Shown: positions 49,425-63,060 of the stretch, one piece after another
Position numbering within the stretch: position 1 is the first letter of the stretch
Layout: each line of letters starts with the position of its first letter
Assembly: GCA_016859345.1 (NCBI GenBank)
Contig: CM029131.1
Location: forward strand, 6,977,820 to 7,041,819
DNA: 64,000 bases
Reading direction: 5' to 3'
Origin: Istiophorus platypterus
Taxonomy: Eukaryota; Chordata; Actinopteri; Istiophoriformes; Istiophoridae
Position numbers and translations under genes: made by a program
The notes under the pieces: generated by a model
Told to the model about the DNA's origin: nothing
Seen by the model: only the letters and a program-made list of their open reading frames with translations
Database searches by the model: none

Positions 49425-51090
49425 ATTCTACCAGTCAGCTCTGTCAGATAGACCTTGGATTTTGGAGAATCATATATGTATGTGTAATATAATTATATGT
49501 CAATTGATTCATACTAGGATGAATTGTGCTGATATTCCTTTTCCAACAAAACTGAATTCTATATACTTATCACTGAGGTAATTGGTAGTCTGCTTAGGGC
49601 TCCACCATAATGTGGGAGTGCTTAGAAAATCAAAATAGTTTCAAGAAAAAATGAAAAAGTCTTAGAGAAAAAAAAGATGCTGCAGCAGCACCTACACTGT
49701 TTCTGTGGCAAGTATTCTCCAGGAAGGGAGTAGGAAAACATTACAGTAACAAGGCCGTAGCACCAGGGATATCACCTAAAGAAAAAACAAAAATTAAACA
49801 AGGATGTTGCAGATGACAGACTTGAACTTCCTAAAATTGCCCAAAACTGGGGGGGAAGCAATACTCGATGCCAGTTTTGCTGTAAGAGGTAATTTTGCCA
49901 ATTTCATACATCAGGATCAGTTCACTCAGTGTTCAGGTGAGTTAAAAACACCTGGCATGGAATGTGGCATGGAACTAGAACAAATTTGAAAAAATAAAAA
50001 CAAAAACCCTATGACGCCATCAGGGTTATCTCAGTTTAGGCCTAGGGGCCCCTTTACACCCACATGGGTGTTTTCACTTATTCTGTCTTATTAGCCCTCT
50101 GCTTAGGCTGAAGTCAGGTCACCTGACTCCTTGTATTAATGAAAATAATCAGGGTGGGATTTGTCATAGTCTGTAAACAGCTCTAAGAAGTGGTTTTATC
50201 GGCCAGAATAATTAGAATCATCTTGTGGATTAAGTGCGGGGCCTTTAACAGAAAATCTGTTGCAAACTGAGAAGATTGAGTCTCAAATTCTTGCATTAAG
50301 TGCAGCATCCAGTGTGTTTTTGTTTTTTTACAGTGGAGTATACATTAAAAGGGCTCCTATTAGTGATCTGATCTCTGCTTAGGATGAATTTTCCCAAAGC
50401 TAAGCTTAGAATTACATTCATGTACAAATAAAGTGAAGCGCACACAGGCAACCACACGGAGTCCCCTCATTTGACTGTTATCCATATCAAAAGAAAATCA
50501 TTTGGTTATCTTCCTCGTAGCAAAACACAGGCAATGTGAGTGTCTGACCGCTGTTGGCAACAATTATCCACACAGGTATAAGTGAAGCGAGCTGATTTGC
50601 AAAAAAAAAACAACACTAATTGGTTTGCGGGATGGTGCCGGGCCAACGTGGCGTCCCTGCTCAGGGTTCACTCCGGCTCTGAAACTCCGCACTGCTCCTG
50701 GCCAGTTCAGCGAGTTACCATTCAGGCTACGTATCTGCCTGTAGCAGTAATGAGAAGTGCCTCGCTGTTAATGAGATAAACACAGACATTAGATTGGCTC
50801 AGCAGGAGCTAGAAGAAGAGGAGAGGGCGAGAGGAAAAAAGGAAATAGGTTGGCAGATGAGATGGAGGAGTCAAGAGAGAGAGGGAGATAGGCAAGGTTG
50901 AGAGAGGAGGGAGATTAGAGAGGGTTGTGGGCATGGTGAGGAAGATGATGTGATGAAGAGATAGAAGAATATGACTTATTTAGTGAAGAAGCCCTGGTTA
51001 ATTTCTTGAAAGCGTGAAGCAGAGGTTCATTATAGCTCAAAAAGATTTGTTTTTCCCGTAAAATGAGAAAATAAGAGCCTCAGAATGATA

Positions 51091-51113
51091 ATGATGATGA
51101 TGATGATGATGAT
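51091..51113. repeat. (ATG)n trinucleotide array
   Basis: About seven and a half ATG units. Confidence 0.95.
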
Positions 51114-51765
51114 CGTAATGACAAAGTAGATAAGAAAGGCACAACACGCTATGGTGCAGCAGCTATTTTATTGGACAAAATCTTAGAATACTCATGCTCC
51201 ATATGCCTCGTGACATCTGTACCACTTTTTCACGTGTCCATACATACACACACACATGCTCACACACTCACACTGTGGATTATCAGTGCCTGCTGTGACA
51301 TTATACCCATATCTGTCATTAAGCAGTCTTTTTCCAGGCACAGCCACTAATGAACGCAGGGGAGTAAGAATGAGTTTGTCTAGCAGTGGGCGAGTGTGCA
51401 TGTGTGCGTCAATATTTGGGAAGCTGATGCAAGGTGGAATGTGTGTAGTGTTTGCATGCTGTGTGAGTTTGAGAGCCTCTTTCATCAACTCGTGCAAGCT
51501 CTGTTGCTCGAGTGAAATTTATTGTTTCATCATAAATGTGTCCAAAAAGATCCTATTAAACCACATTAACCTTATCTCCAAAATGAAAGGATATTGTATA
51601 TAGTATATTATCTACCTGAGCTTTATAATATCATTAAAATTAACTGGAAGTTGCAGTGATAAGATCACACAGTCTCAGTACACTGTCAGTTTCCCTTATC
51701 ACAGAATCGCCCAGATTAATTAAAATTCACCGTGTTGCGCGTGCGTCTCTTCTTGTGTTGTCCAG

Positions 51766-51876
51766 GTTTGGCAAGAAGAAAGAAGACAAGAGCAAAGATG
51801 CAACAAAAGCATCCAAGAGTAAACTGGAGGCTCTGAGTGAAGAGGAACTGGACAGGATCCCTGACAGCAGAGACGG
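51766..51876 (+). CDS. pard3b: Par-3b exon 10 of window: FGKKKEDK segment
   Basis: The exon is 111 nt, phase 2 to 2, after gtgttgtccag, ending before gtatgg. It encodes RFGKKKEDKSKDATKASKSK, then LEALSEEELDRIPDSRDG. RFGKKKEDK is a direct match to PARD3B. The EEEL(D/E) segment corresponds to the start of the EEELEKMKEERERI helix of PARD3B but is much shorter here. The frame stays open for about 40 codons into the intron, so the end is set by the donor and by phase match to exon 11. Confidence 0.94.
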
Positions 51877-52179
51877 GTATGGATCATTGAAAAAAGTCAC
51901 TGTGTTGGTTTTCACAGTTTTAGTGAGTGTCAAAACCAGGGAGGTTTGCAATACAGGAATAGAGCTTAGAGAGCCAGAAAATTCACAGTCATAGAAAAGA
52001 ATTTGTCAGTGTAGTAAAGTGCTGTGATTGACACCCACAGTCCCACTTGATTCTTCAAAACAGCTGCGCAGTTGAACTCATAGGTTTGAGATTAAAGAGA
52101 GAAGCTATTTCTGAAGTGATGAATGCATGTATTTGTGCTATATTCACACTCATCTGCCCTCTCACCTACTGTCTGACAG
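51877..52179 (+). other. Intron 10 (303 bp)
   Basis: The shortest intron in the window. Its 5' part is open in the exon 10 frame for about 40 codons, with no family resemblance. Confidence 0.85.
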
Positions 52180-52470
52180 CTACAATCCACGTTACGCCGA
52201 GATCCACTCCGGCCACGCCACCCCCGACCCGGCCTCCTTCCCCGACGTGGAAGACGACGAGAGTGACCCCAACTACGCCCGCATCAACAACTTCTGCCAG
52301 CCGCCCTCGCCTCAGTCATTCATCAGTCGCACGCCCTCTCCTGCGGCACCGGTAGCAGGGAATAACCTGGCTCAGGCTTCCTCCGAGGAGTTGGATGGGC
52401 TCTACGCCAAAGTCAACAAGCAAAGACCCCCGACCTCTCTGCAGAACCAGCATCACAAGCAAGCAGACAG
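52180..52470 (+). CDS. pard3b: Par-3b exon 11 of window: tail with three YA-x-[I/V] motifs
   Basis: The exon is 291 nt, phase 2 to 2, after tactgtctgacag, ending before gtgaga. It encodes GYNPRYAEIHSGHATPDPA, then FPDVEDDESDPNYARINNF, CQPPSPQSFISRTPSPAA, and SSEELDGLYAKVNKQRP, ending HHKQAD. DDE-DPNYAR(I/V)N-F and GLYAKVNK are direct PARD3B matches. The FISRTPSP segment resembles VFRSPSPP of PARD3B. The three tyrosines sit in YAEI, YARI and YAKV, possible phosphotyrosine docking sites. The preceding intron is only 303 bp. Confidence 0.96.
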
Positions 52471-53089
52471 GTGAGAGAGGGGAGGGATGAGCTCAGGGAA
52501 AAGTCTTGATCATTTACTGTCGAGGACCAAACTGATGCATTTCTATTGGTTCTCTATTAATTCAAGCTGTCAAGTACAATGATACTTACGTGTTTGTTTT
52601 TTAAAAGGGTGTATTGCATATGCATCCTTGCCTCTATGTAGAGACACAAAGTTATGCGTGTAGGTGTGTATACACAAGGTCACAAACCATCGCTTGACCA
52701 GTGAGAGCAAGAGTTTTGTCCACTTATCTACATTCATGGTCTGCAAAGGTGGAAAATGCATAAAACATGAATGCATGCTTACACCGCATTAACACCCTCA
52801 CATATGCACAGACACACCCACATACACATACAAAGTAGTGCCATGCATGATTCATGGAAATTTTTGTTAGGTTTGCAATCAGTTTGTCCTCTGTAAATCT
52901 TTAAAATCTCTCTCTAAAAAAACCTCAAAACACTATTGAAATAATTTCTCCTTGAAACTTCTTTTTCTGTAATATTCCTAGCAAGAACTTGTTAGTAAAA
53001 TGAATATGCATACAATTACTCAAGATTTGAGGTGTTCACGGATGCCATATAATGAATAGTGTTAATGAATGCATACACACTGAAGTTCA

Positions 53090-53420
53090 AAAGGCCCACA
53101 ACAGTGACATGTTTTTGTTGTGTTGGCTCTGTACTCAAGCACATTGCATTTGAAATGAAAGGTCTAAAGGGCTAAATCTCAACTTTAATTTGAGGGTGTT
53201 AAGAGCAACATCAGGGTGACAGTGAAGGAGCTTAGACATAGCCCCCCTCCCTCATTTTAAGAGAGTAAAAGCTAAAAATAAACTTGAATAATAGTAAAGC
53301 CATCATTTTATGGTTCAGTGCAAAAATCATTTCCAGTCAATAGCTGCGGCTTTTGACCTGTAGACATCAACAGACTGTTGGTATCTTTCCATGTGATGCT
53401 CTGGCATGTTTGTACTACCA
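53090..53420. mobile_element. Tc1-like element fragment (relic)
   Basis: The stretch resembles a common fish Tc1-type element as I remember it. It has the segments gtactcaagcacattg, tttgaaatga, tttaatttgagggtgtt and tagacatcaacagactgttg, then gtgatgctctggca, in the expected order. No intact transposase is present. The match is from memory and needs a repeat-library search. Confidence 0.5.
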
Positions 53421-53440
53421 CACTTGCTCTGTTAGCCTGA

Positions 53441-53469
53441 GGTGGTGGTGGTGGTGGTGGTGGGGGGGG
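53441..53469. repeat. (GGT)7 then G8
   Basis: Seven GGT units followed by eight G. The G-rich strand is the sense strand. Confidence 0.95.
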
Positions 53470-55049
53470 TCAAAATCTTTTATTCTGGGCACAAAAACCC
53501 TCTTGGTTGCCTGATCTTTATGTGATGACATGACTACATAGAGCAACATGCTCTTTTTAGATCCAATACAGATACAAGCACCCTCAAACATCCTTAAAGC
53601 TGAGGGTCATAGTCTAACCTCATAGTCATTGTAGAATTTTAAATCCTGTGTCCCCGAGTTTGGTTGTATTTGGTTGTATTATGCCTTTTAAATTGTGAGA
53701 GGTTGTTTAGTCAAATTGATCCTGAATGTGTTATAGACATATAGAATTTGATATTTTATTGGACAAATACACCTACAGCCATGTGCAAAAAAAGAATGTT
53801 GGATGCTTTTAAGACAATTTAACATAGTATAATGTAAAAATGTGCTTATACTCGAGTAAAATTTATTATTTAGTACAATACTGGGTTGTCAGAGCCCCTC
53901 TATTTCATTATAACAGAAGGGTTAATGCTTGCAGAAGCTCAAGCCTTATCAGTTTTGTCATTCCTTCCACGTTATATATATCATTAAGTTGTTGAAACCT
54001 TAGAGTTTAACTTATATCCACTTTTGTATGTGGGAGAGGAAAGAAAGGATTCTAATGCAAATTTATAATTTCCCATATGAAATGACACAGGCCACAGTAA
54101 AACTTTCCTCAACTTAAACTCTGACAAAAATCACTATTGACTTGCAAATCAAAAACTAAGCCCCAGACACCCAATGTAATCCAAAGAAAAAGAGGATGCA
54201 GGGAGGACGAGGTTGGACATCGAAAGGAAACAGATGGGAATGGAAAGAAGCGACAGACGGAGGGGGAGAGGGAAAAGAGAAAGCAGCAAAAGAGTGCAGA
54301 GGAAGAGGGAAGAGGGATGCAGCCAGAATGGCGAGAGAAAACGTGTTAGATAGGCTGAGTAAGTTCCAGGGAGAAGAAGTGACAGAGGAGAGGATGCAGA
54401 CAAAAGAGGAGGAGGGATAATTAGCCACAGTCTAGCAGCCTGACAGATCTGTTAGACCACTTTAGCTCTCATCCACTAGTGGTGGGTACTTCATTACCAG
54501 CCTGTTTCTCCCTCTCCGTGCCTTCTCCCTCAGTCTCTCTCTGTCTCTGTGTCTCTTTCACTATGTCACTTTTCCACCCCACCCCCCACACACACACACA
54601 CACTTCCACCGTCACTCCCTATTTGATCTTAATGTATATTAGATGGTCTTTAAAATTAGCATGATGGATGGGGGCATTCTATGGTTTGTTAACTCTGTGT
54701 AAGGGTGTCTCCAGAGAAAAGGAAAGACAGAAATAAATGTCCAATAATGTTGTTTGTGGTCGGTCATACTGCACATTTTCAATTTTCATGTTCGTCTTAG
54801 AGAAGCGGAAACTCAAATGTTGAAACACAATGGTGAAATGGTGCCTTTTAAATACTGTGGCTGGCCATTTTGTATGGCCTCAGGTGTGTACCACGGACAC
54901 ACCCATTCACATCCCACGTCCAGACTCGCACGCGCGCCGTCATCGCTGGCTGTTTCCACTCAAGTTGCACCACCTGCGGCTTTGACAGGGGCACCCATTC
55001 ACGGTTCGTACATCTGTCTAAACACACACAGCCAGCCATGAAGTTGGTA

Positions 55050-55077
55050 CCCCCCCACCCACCCACCCACCCACCCA
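55050..55077. repeat. (ACCC)n tetranucleotide array
   Basis: A C run followed by five ACCC units. The C-rich strand is the sense strand. Confidence 0.95.
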
Positions 55078-58000
55078 AACTACCCCCTGCCTCATGCCTT
55101 TCATTCACACGGCCCTACACACAGTCAGAAGTAGATGCAAACACAGCCACCTGCATGTAATATTTCTGCAAGGAAGCCCAGGGTAACCTAGCAACACTAT
55201 TGAGTGTGGTCCAGTGCAATTTATACCACTGCGTAAAAACTACTGGCTCAAACTTGTTGTGTGCGACTCTGTGTGTGTGTGTATCTATAGGCTGAAGGTC
55301 AAACAAGCATACTTTTTACTTCTCAGATTTCAGAGTACCTTGGGCTCCGACAAAGCAGTCCTTTATAGCTGTAGCTTGCAAGATTTTTATTGTTTCCAAG
55401 GGAACAACGTACCTGTTTCTTTCATCTTTTACGTTACACTTTTTTAATGATGCTGAGGACGAAATGTGCTCATTATAGTTGTCGGAGACGGTGTGTGCTT
55501 CTGAAATCCCTAATGGTAATTTAGTGGGTTTTTTTCCAAAAGAAGGTTTTGAAGGTAAATGTGAATGCCTCTGCATCCATGCATGGTCTGCATCTGTTTA
55601 CATAGTTTTGCCATCCGAGACATGCTATACCCCCCCCTCCCCGATTCCTCTCTTCTCTTCTCCTGTCAAGGCCCTCAACAGTAGGGCCTAGGGGCTGTCT
55701 CCCTAATTTACTGTTGGACATTTTCATTAGGCCTTCAATTGCAGGTGTGCGCTGTGATGGGCGTCACATTTGATTAGAGCTATGCTAGAGGCTGACCTGT
55801 GGAGAAAAAAGGTTAGCTATGCTTGTCAAATTTTATTAGCCAGAAGGCACTCTTTGTAGTTGGAGCAAGAAACAGGGAGATGAGATGAAAGAGGAGCGAG
55901 GAAAAGAGAGAGGCCAAAGCAGGGAGATGTAAAGACTCACGCGAGGTGTGTTTTCAAAATGCGGCGTTGTGCTAAGAAAAGGAGGAAGGATGATAGAGGT
56001 GAGCGTGTAAGCTACGACAAGTAAATGACAGATCAGTCAACATGCTGCCCAAATTCTACCATGGTTCAAGTTGTGGCACGGGGATTACATGCCACTGAGT
56101 TTACCTGACACCGTTACACGGTCCACTTCTCTAATCACTCGAGACAGATGTGACTAATTGTTGGAATGTATTAGAAAGAAGCTACAAGGTCTTTTTTGGA
56201 TGTGGTTCTGTTCCCTTTACAGGTAGTGAATAGTGTTGGTTTTGCTCCCTATTACCTGTCACCAAAGACACAGTTTCACTCCCTTATAGACAGAAAACAG
56301 GAGAAGCAAGCAGTGTTAAAGAAGTGCAAGGCAGAACTTATATAAGCAGATTTCTCATTAATGCAGATGGAAGTTCACTTTTTCCTGTATTGGAGACAGA
56401 AAACACGTCCTCTTGTTTTCTGCTGTTGATTTAGTTGTCAGGCAGCATCTGCCTGAGTAAGGGCTCAAGGAGAAATGATACGTTGAAAACAACAAATCAC
56501 TAATGCAGACTTTATATTAAGGGATCTTCTATCCCATTAAAGTTTTATTATCTTTTATTTGTGCCCCAAATGAGCAATTAAGATGTTTCCATTTTGCATT
56601 AAAGTTGCTTCCAGATTTTGAAACTGGTTTTTACAGAAACTAGTGTTAGATGGCGAGTTAATCAAGTTTGATTTTTATGGCTGTGCGCTTATTTTCTAAA
56701 GAAAGAAAACAGATACATGATGAGTAATATGCCTGTTGTATTAGATGCTGGGGTTTTTAGGTGTTCAGTGAGGCAGTAGTTCCCAACCATTTTGGCTTAA
56801 AATTCTACCCTTTAAAATGTAACCAATTTCTGAGTATGGATCAAAGCAGAGAAGGTTGTAATATCAAGTATTTCCCTGTTTTCTAAGGTTTTTTATTTGT
56901 AACTTTTAAAAAAATAAAGATAACTCTGTGATGTTTGCGCAACTCTTGTGTTAATCACTTAGTTATCTGGCTGTAAACCATATATCCCTTTGGAGAGAAT
57001 GAAGTTACATATGGATGGAAATGTTTTTTTCATTCTTACCCCATCAATTATTTTGTAAACGCCTAAATTTTTCTCAGGACCCCATGAGGGGGCCCTGACC
57101 CCCACGCTCAGTACCACTGCACTGAGGAGTGGAAAAATCCCTAAGTCCAATATTAAAACATGCAAATCACAATATTACATTTCAGAGGACATGTGGGGCA
57201 ATACTTACTGACCAATTACTACAGTATTGGGTCACTATGCGCTTTATATGAATTTTACATACGGCAATCAGTTTGCTGGTTCTACTCAGCCAGTGGAAAC
57301 AGCTGTGGCTCTGGAGGGCCAAAGTCTGAGACATACATATTAAATCTGAAAGATGTGGGCGTTATGTCGTGGAGTTGTAATATGGGAAGTATAGGTTGCA
57401 GTGTTTTTGGAGCTTGACTCAATCTAGGCACTAAAAGTCAGGATGACACTTGTCTTTTGTAATTTTCCCTAATTCTGTGGAATTGTAGAACTAATTTACT
57501 AAATTGCCCCTTTAACAGACCTCCTTGCATATAATTTTCAACTATGGCTTCAAGTTAGATCTAGTTATAAACTATTCTGATTGTTGTTAGGTTCGAGTGA
57601 GCGGTAGTACCCTTTCCTATAGGTTTCAGTAAGACGCAGACAGACTGGTAATAGACTAGAGTTCAGAAGGAGTTTAAGGCAGCAGATTTCTTTCGACAGC
57701 ATAAACCTCTTTGTTCTCCCATTGCTTCCATTTTGGAGCTCCACTGAGTGTCTGTCTGGCTCAGTTCCCAATATTACACCAGGAAACCAAACATTGACCA
57801 TGTACTTTGATGTGTGCTTACCTCCAGCATGCAGACAGCAAAGAAAAACCTGCCTTCCTGAGCTTTTCCCCCCAGTGTGTTGTGTATAAATCAGCCAGCC
57901 ACAGCAAGAAGAAGTCGCCGAGCCAGCCGGCGGCGGCACACACTTCCTAATTAGTCTGCCCTCACACTGGCTAACACCACGGGATAGTTGCTTTTCTCAC

Positions 58001-61000
58001 ACACTCTCTCCCGTTCACTTTCATATGACAGTCGGTTTTGTTCTCGCTCCAGTTCCCCTGCTCTCTCTTTTACTCTGTTGCAAGTTTCCATCTCTGTCTT
58101 TCTGTTGCTGTTTGGCTTTGCTCTCATTCTGTCTTCTGATGGATCTTTCATTTCCTGCTCTTGTGTCTCATCTTCTCCTTCACCTCCTTCGGTCTCCATC
58201 CTCCTACAGCTTTCCTTCTCTCAGTGCGCCGTCAGATCAACCTGCATAGTCAGATACTCTGAAATATGGATGAAATGTGATACTTGAAGGAATAACTCAT
58301 CTGACTTAAACAACATCAACCTCCGTGGTTGAGCTTCTATAGCAAAATAAGGCTTTATTGATTTATTGATTAGTTGTAGTCTACAGTATTTACATGTAAA
58401 CCACTCAGTCTGATGCCACTATGATCTTGCAAGATCTCCATACATCACATATGGAAACATTTTTGTAAAAAAACTCAGACTAAAAAACTGTGATTCCCTA
58501 ACGAATTCAACTTAAAGGTTAACTCTGGTTTATTACAACCGGGGTTTTATTATTTTTATGTAAATCATGTAGGTATTGGTTCCTGAGAAACAGCCAAGTC
58601 TTAATACAAGTTGCAAAAATGGCAGAAAAAGAGAAGGAGAAACCTAAACATTAGCTTTATTTGGCCTATATTCGATTGTTGCTACTTGCTAAATTAAAAA
58701 AAAAAAAAAATTCAGATCCCTCAGCTGCACTCAGGCACTGGTCTGACTTCTGAATGCTGATGACAGGTGATTGTTTGAACGACTAATGAGGAAAAATGCA
58801 GCACCGACAGACTGCGCTGCCTATGATGTCTAACTCTTACTAAGACAAAAGAAAGAGTTTCCAAAAGTTTTTTCTTTCGGATATCACTTATAATCAGAGA
58901 AATGTCAACTATGTTTCTCAGCTGTTAAGCCCGTTTGGATGGCAGCTGGCTCTCCTTGCTTCTTTACATTTGTCAAACACAGTCTTATGTCTCACCGCTC
59001 CATTGAGATAATTGTAGTTCGCTATAGCTCAGATCTGCTGTGTTTATGCAACTGGCCTCAGGCGTATAGACGGGCAATCAGCAGCAGTTATTAGCTGCTG
59101 ATGACAACATGGGAGCCTACCTGTCTCTGTCTAAACACACACAGCCACACACACATATGTCCCTCTCTCCCTCTCCTGTCACTGTTTGGAAATCATGTCA
59201 GCCTGCTGAATTGTCAACCCATCAAACTGCTACTCAACAAACCTCCAGCCACCCCCCACCCCACCCCACCCCCAATTTCCAATGTTTTATCCGGAATCAG
59301 CCTCTGTCTTCTGCCATTAATATGATAATATTTGGCATTGTCAGTGATGGAGGCCACGGCATAATGAGATAATTACAGTGTTGTTTCATTTGGAGAGCGG
59401 CATGCACGCTCAATCAAAATGGCAGCCCTAATTACGGGCCCAGGGATTGGCTAATGGGTTCGGTAGAAGAGGGGTGGCGTGGAAAAAAAAAAAAAAAAAA
59501 ACCTCAACTCTGGCTCCGTACATTCATTCTCTGAGGATCCGTTTGTTTGTTTGTTGTTGTGTGGAGAGGGACTAGTGGGCGGCGGAGGGTGAGTAAGTAA
59601 TAAAGAGCAAGTAATAAGTGAAAAAATAAAAAGATACAAGAGATTAAGTGTGAATATACAACAAGGTTGTCTGCAGGATGCAGCATGTGGAGGGGAGAAC
59701 AGAAATTAGTATTGATTAGCTGTGTGTCAAAACCAGCCATTAAACCAATCTCAAGAAGCAACAATTAGCACAGTACCGGGCTTATAAGCAAATGCGTCTG
59801 CGCCGGTGTTTCATAGCAGCACAGAAACTTTTGGAAAGTTCTTTCCTCATGGCATCAAATCAGGATTGAATATTGTGCACCGTGCGTCGACAGGGACTCT
59901 GCGGCGAGGAGTACACATACGCACACACACACGTGCACACTAATACACACACACGTTTGTATAGAATGATAGAGACACTTTGCATATCAACATACTGGCA
60001 GGGAAGTGTGCATGACTAAGCCCTCTGTCCCCACTGGGTTAGATAGAAGGCAGGCTGCACAGTATCAGGGTACATATACACAGGCACAAACACAATGTCA
60101 GTGTGTCCCACATAACAAATTACAGAGACTAACTGCACGCGCGCAGACATACACACCTTCGTACATTCCTGAGGTTTCCTCCACAAACACAAACATATAC
60201 TCAGAGTCTCGACCAGCTTTTCTAATTAAAAGCAGGGTCACGAGAGAGACTTAAACATGTAGGCCATGTGCCTCACTAATGAACTTCTCTATCTGGACGC
60301 TGTCTCTCGCCCGCTCTCTCTCCTTCGCTCCGTTTCAGTCGATATCTGCCTGGAGGTCAGTGCATTAGAATGTAAGGCGCCGCGCCCGTTTGATGAAGGC
60401 TGTGTGAGTGTACCATGTGTTGGACAAAGGCCTTCCCTGGGTGTGGCTGTTAAGGGTATTTGAGTTTTCCAGATGCAGAGGATGAGTGGAAAGTTTTCTC
60501 TCTTTTTTTTTTGCACTTTTTTTCTTAGCATTTACCCCCAGAGGACACAATAGCAGATGAAAAGCATATCAGTGTCAATATTAGATACCTGTTTCCAGTG
60601 CAGCCAGTCAACACAGATAAACGACAGCACTATGTTGTACTTTGGTTGCACATCCTCAAGGACTGTGCTCACTCAAGTGCACAATTTCTGTCTGTGCCTT
60701 TTGTGTGAATATGTGTGTATCCATATCCTTGTTTGTGTCTGCCCAGGTTTTTACTCTCAGGTGTGTGAAGCTTATCCGGCATTAAGGTCCAGTGAGCACG
60801 ATGATGTCTTTAAGTTTTGTCCCCATTCTGTCCTGAGTTCTTATCTCTTCCCTGGCAGTTGCTGGTACTTTTTTCTGATGTATTCTTTATTTTCACCTTT
60901 TGGTCACCCTGCACAATATCAGATTCAGCAGGATCAGTTGGGTGTTGACTTGTTGAACCATCTGTCTGTTCAGACCAGGCCAGCACCCCCTTGCTCTATG

Positions 61001-61450
61001 TGACTTTTAAGCAAAAAGGCACATCCATCAAATGCCTTTATACCATTTCTGTTCAATTTTTTTTTCTTGGTCTTCTCTGTCAGCTGTAGAAAGTTCAGTT
61101 TAGGCAACTGATGTTTTCTCAAAGGCACTACTCTGTGGATATTATCTGTCTCCTTGTCAGTCTTCCTGCACTGTCAAGGGTTGTCATTCCGAAGCCAAAA
61201 ATTCAGGTGGGTTTAACAAAACATGAAACTGAATTTATCATGTTCCACTTGCCTTTTTCTTCAATTTTTCATTCCCAGATGTGGTAAAAAAAATGGACTA
61301 TTTATCCTCTAAAATGAACAAACAACATCTTGAGATCATGGAAATCATTTTTGGGAAATCGTGGAACAATCATAAAATTCAGCGTTGAAGCCACAATGAG
61401 ACCACTGTCTCTTTGGCATTAATTGCCCCTACTTCTCCGTCTCTCTGCAG

Positions 61451-61562
61451 TGATCAGCGTTTCCAGGGCCTGCGTAGGGAGTACCAGCAGGCCCGAGCTG
61501 CTCCAGTCTACGAGGAGCTGGACGTCGCGCGGCGCCGAGTTCTGGAGAACGACCCACACCGG
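61451..61562 (+). CDS. pard3b: Par-3b exon 12 of window: charged helical segment
   Basis: The exon is 112 nt, after cgtctctctgcag; its first base completes AGT (Ser) and it ends in phase 0 at CGG before gtgagt. It encodes SDQRFQGLRREYQQARAAPV, then YEELDVARRRVLENDPHR. The start matches TDRIQKLRKEYYQARREG of PARD3B and RIQRLRQEFQQAKQDE of PARD3, a probable helix in the C-terminal region. Later exons of the gene must lie beyond 64000. Confidence 0.93.
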
Positions 61563-62975
61563 GTGAGTGTGCATGCCTGAGAGTGTGTAGCCCAGAAATG
61601 GCAGCCATTTTTTACTATATCGAGAAGTAAGTTTAAACATCCATAAAAATGCTATGAATTGACATGTTATAAAGTGAGACATAGACCCACACTGGGTACG
61701 AGTTTGAAAGATTGAAATGTTAAATGAAGGGAATATATGAGTATACGTACTTGTCTCCAGAGCACTCCAGTGTCCCTGTGAGCCCAGCCTGTTCTCCCCT
61801 GCGACTCTCTCAGGCTATTTTCAGCTCTCTTGTTAACATTTGGAGGTGCAGTGTGCCACCGAGGCGGCACCCACTCTCCTCCTCATTTAGTTTATGGAGA
61901 GATCTATTAGACCGGTGACATTTCCATCCACCCTCTTTTCCAGGTCTATACCTCTACCTTCCCTCTTTCTTTCTCTCTTATCCTATTTCTTTTCTATTTG
62001 TCCTTTTCCTCTCTGATAGTGATGTCTGCCCCCAACTAGCCCTACCCTCTTTCTCCTTATTTTGGCAAGAGCAACAATGGAAAATGCCTCACTGTAGTTG
62101 CCTGTCCTGACCAAACTGCACTGCAAAATGTCCTCTGAACCCATATTGATCCAGCCTGAGGAATCGTTTCATTTACCTCTGTACACTCCCGAACTCAGCA
62201 TACTCGCCATGGAAATCAATAGCCATTTATCAGCCATTTTAAAATGGGATTTTTTTAATAGCGAGCCCAAGGATGCAGAAAATCACACTTTGATCTGAAT
62301 CTGAATCACTGAGTCTGGCCGTAGCGATTTGCGAAGGCATTTCCTCAGAGCTAGATTTATTTTTCATTAAATGACACAACTGAGCAAAGAGAGAAGCAGA
62401 GGCATCTGGGAAATATGTGGTGGATTTACTGACGGCATCACCGATACCCAATCACCTGACACAATCTGACTCCTGCTCACTTCCTCGCTTATTGTAGTCT
62501 GTGTTTATTGAGCAGTGAAGCCCTGAGAACCAGTCTTCATTAGGCACTCACCAACACACACCACAGTTGCTTTCTTTGAGGCCCGAAGGGCTTCGTCACT
62601 CATTACACATCCCTGTGCAGCCGGTGGTTCTGCCTCAGTTCTCTGTGACTCAAGTCAGTACTGAAACTCTGATGCAATTAAAGCACGGCAAGTGTGAGAC
62701 ACAACCTCTGATCTGATCGTTATTTTCTCCCAAAAAAGACAGCGGTGTCCACAGTAAAAATCAGCAGTGGGTTCCTCTCCTGACGAGCCTGATAATGAAA
62801 CACCCCACTCACAATCACACACACTCACACACAGACATAGTGAGAATAGAAAAACTAAAACAGTTATACAACCACGTTGTAATATGAAGTACAAAAAAAG
62901 AGAAAAGATGATAATGGAATGTTGAAACACGTCATGATAACTTGGAAATGACTAGGAAAGAAATTTTATATTTAT

Positions 62976-63060
62976 TTATGTGTGTATATACATGTGTATA
63001 TATACCTGTACGTACATGTATGTATTTATATATTATGTATGTGTGTGTGTATGTATATAT
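62976..63060. repeat. TA/TG-rich microsatellite cluster
   Basis: Mixed TATG, TGTA and GT units that lead into direct-repeat copy 1. Confidence 0.85.

Larger units (their letters stand above)
52471..61450 (+). other. Intron 11 (9 kb)
   Basis: Holds a Tc1-like fragment (about 53090-53420), GGT and ACCC arrays, a purine-rich tract (54180-54420), a pyrimidine-rich tract (57980-58220), an A-run at 59483-59500, and a TAATTA-containing stretch near 59320-59460. No exon is seen. Confidence 0.7.
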
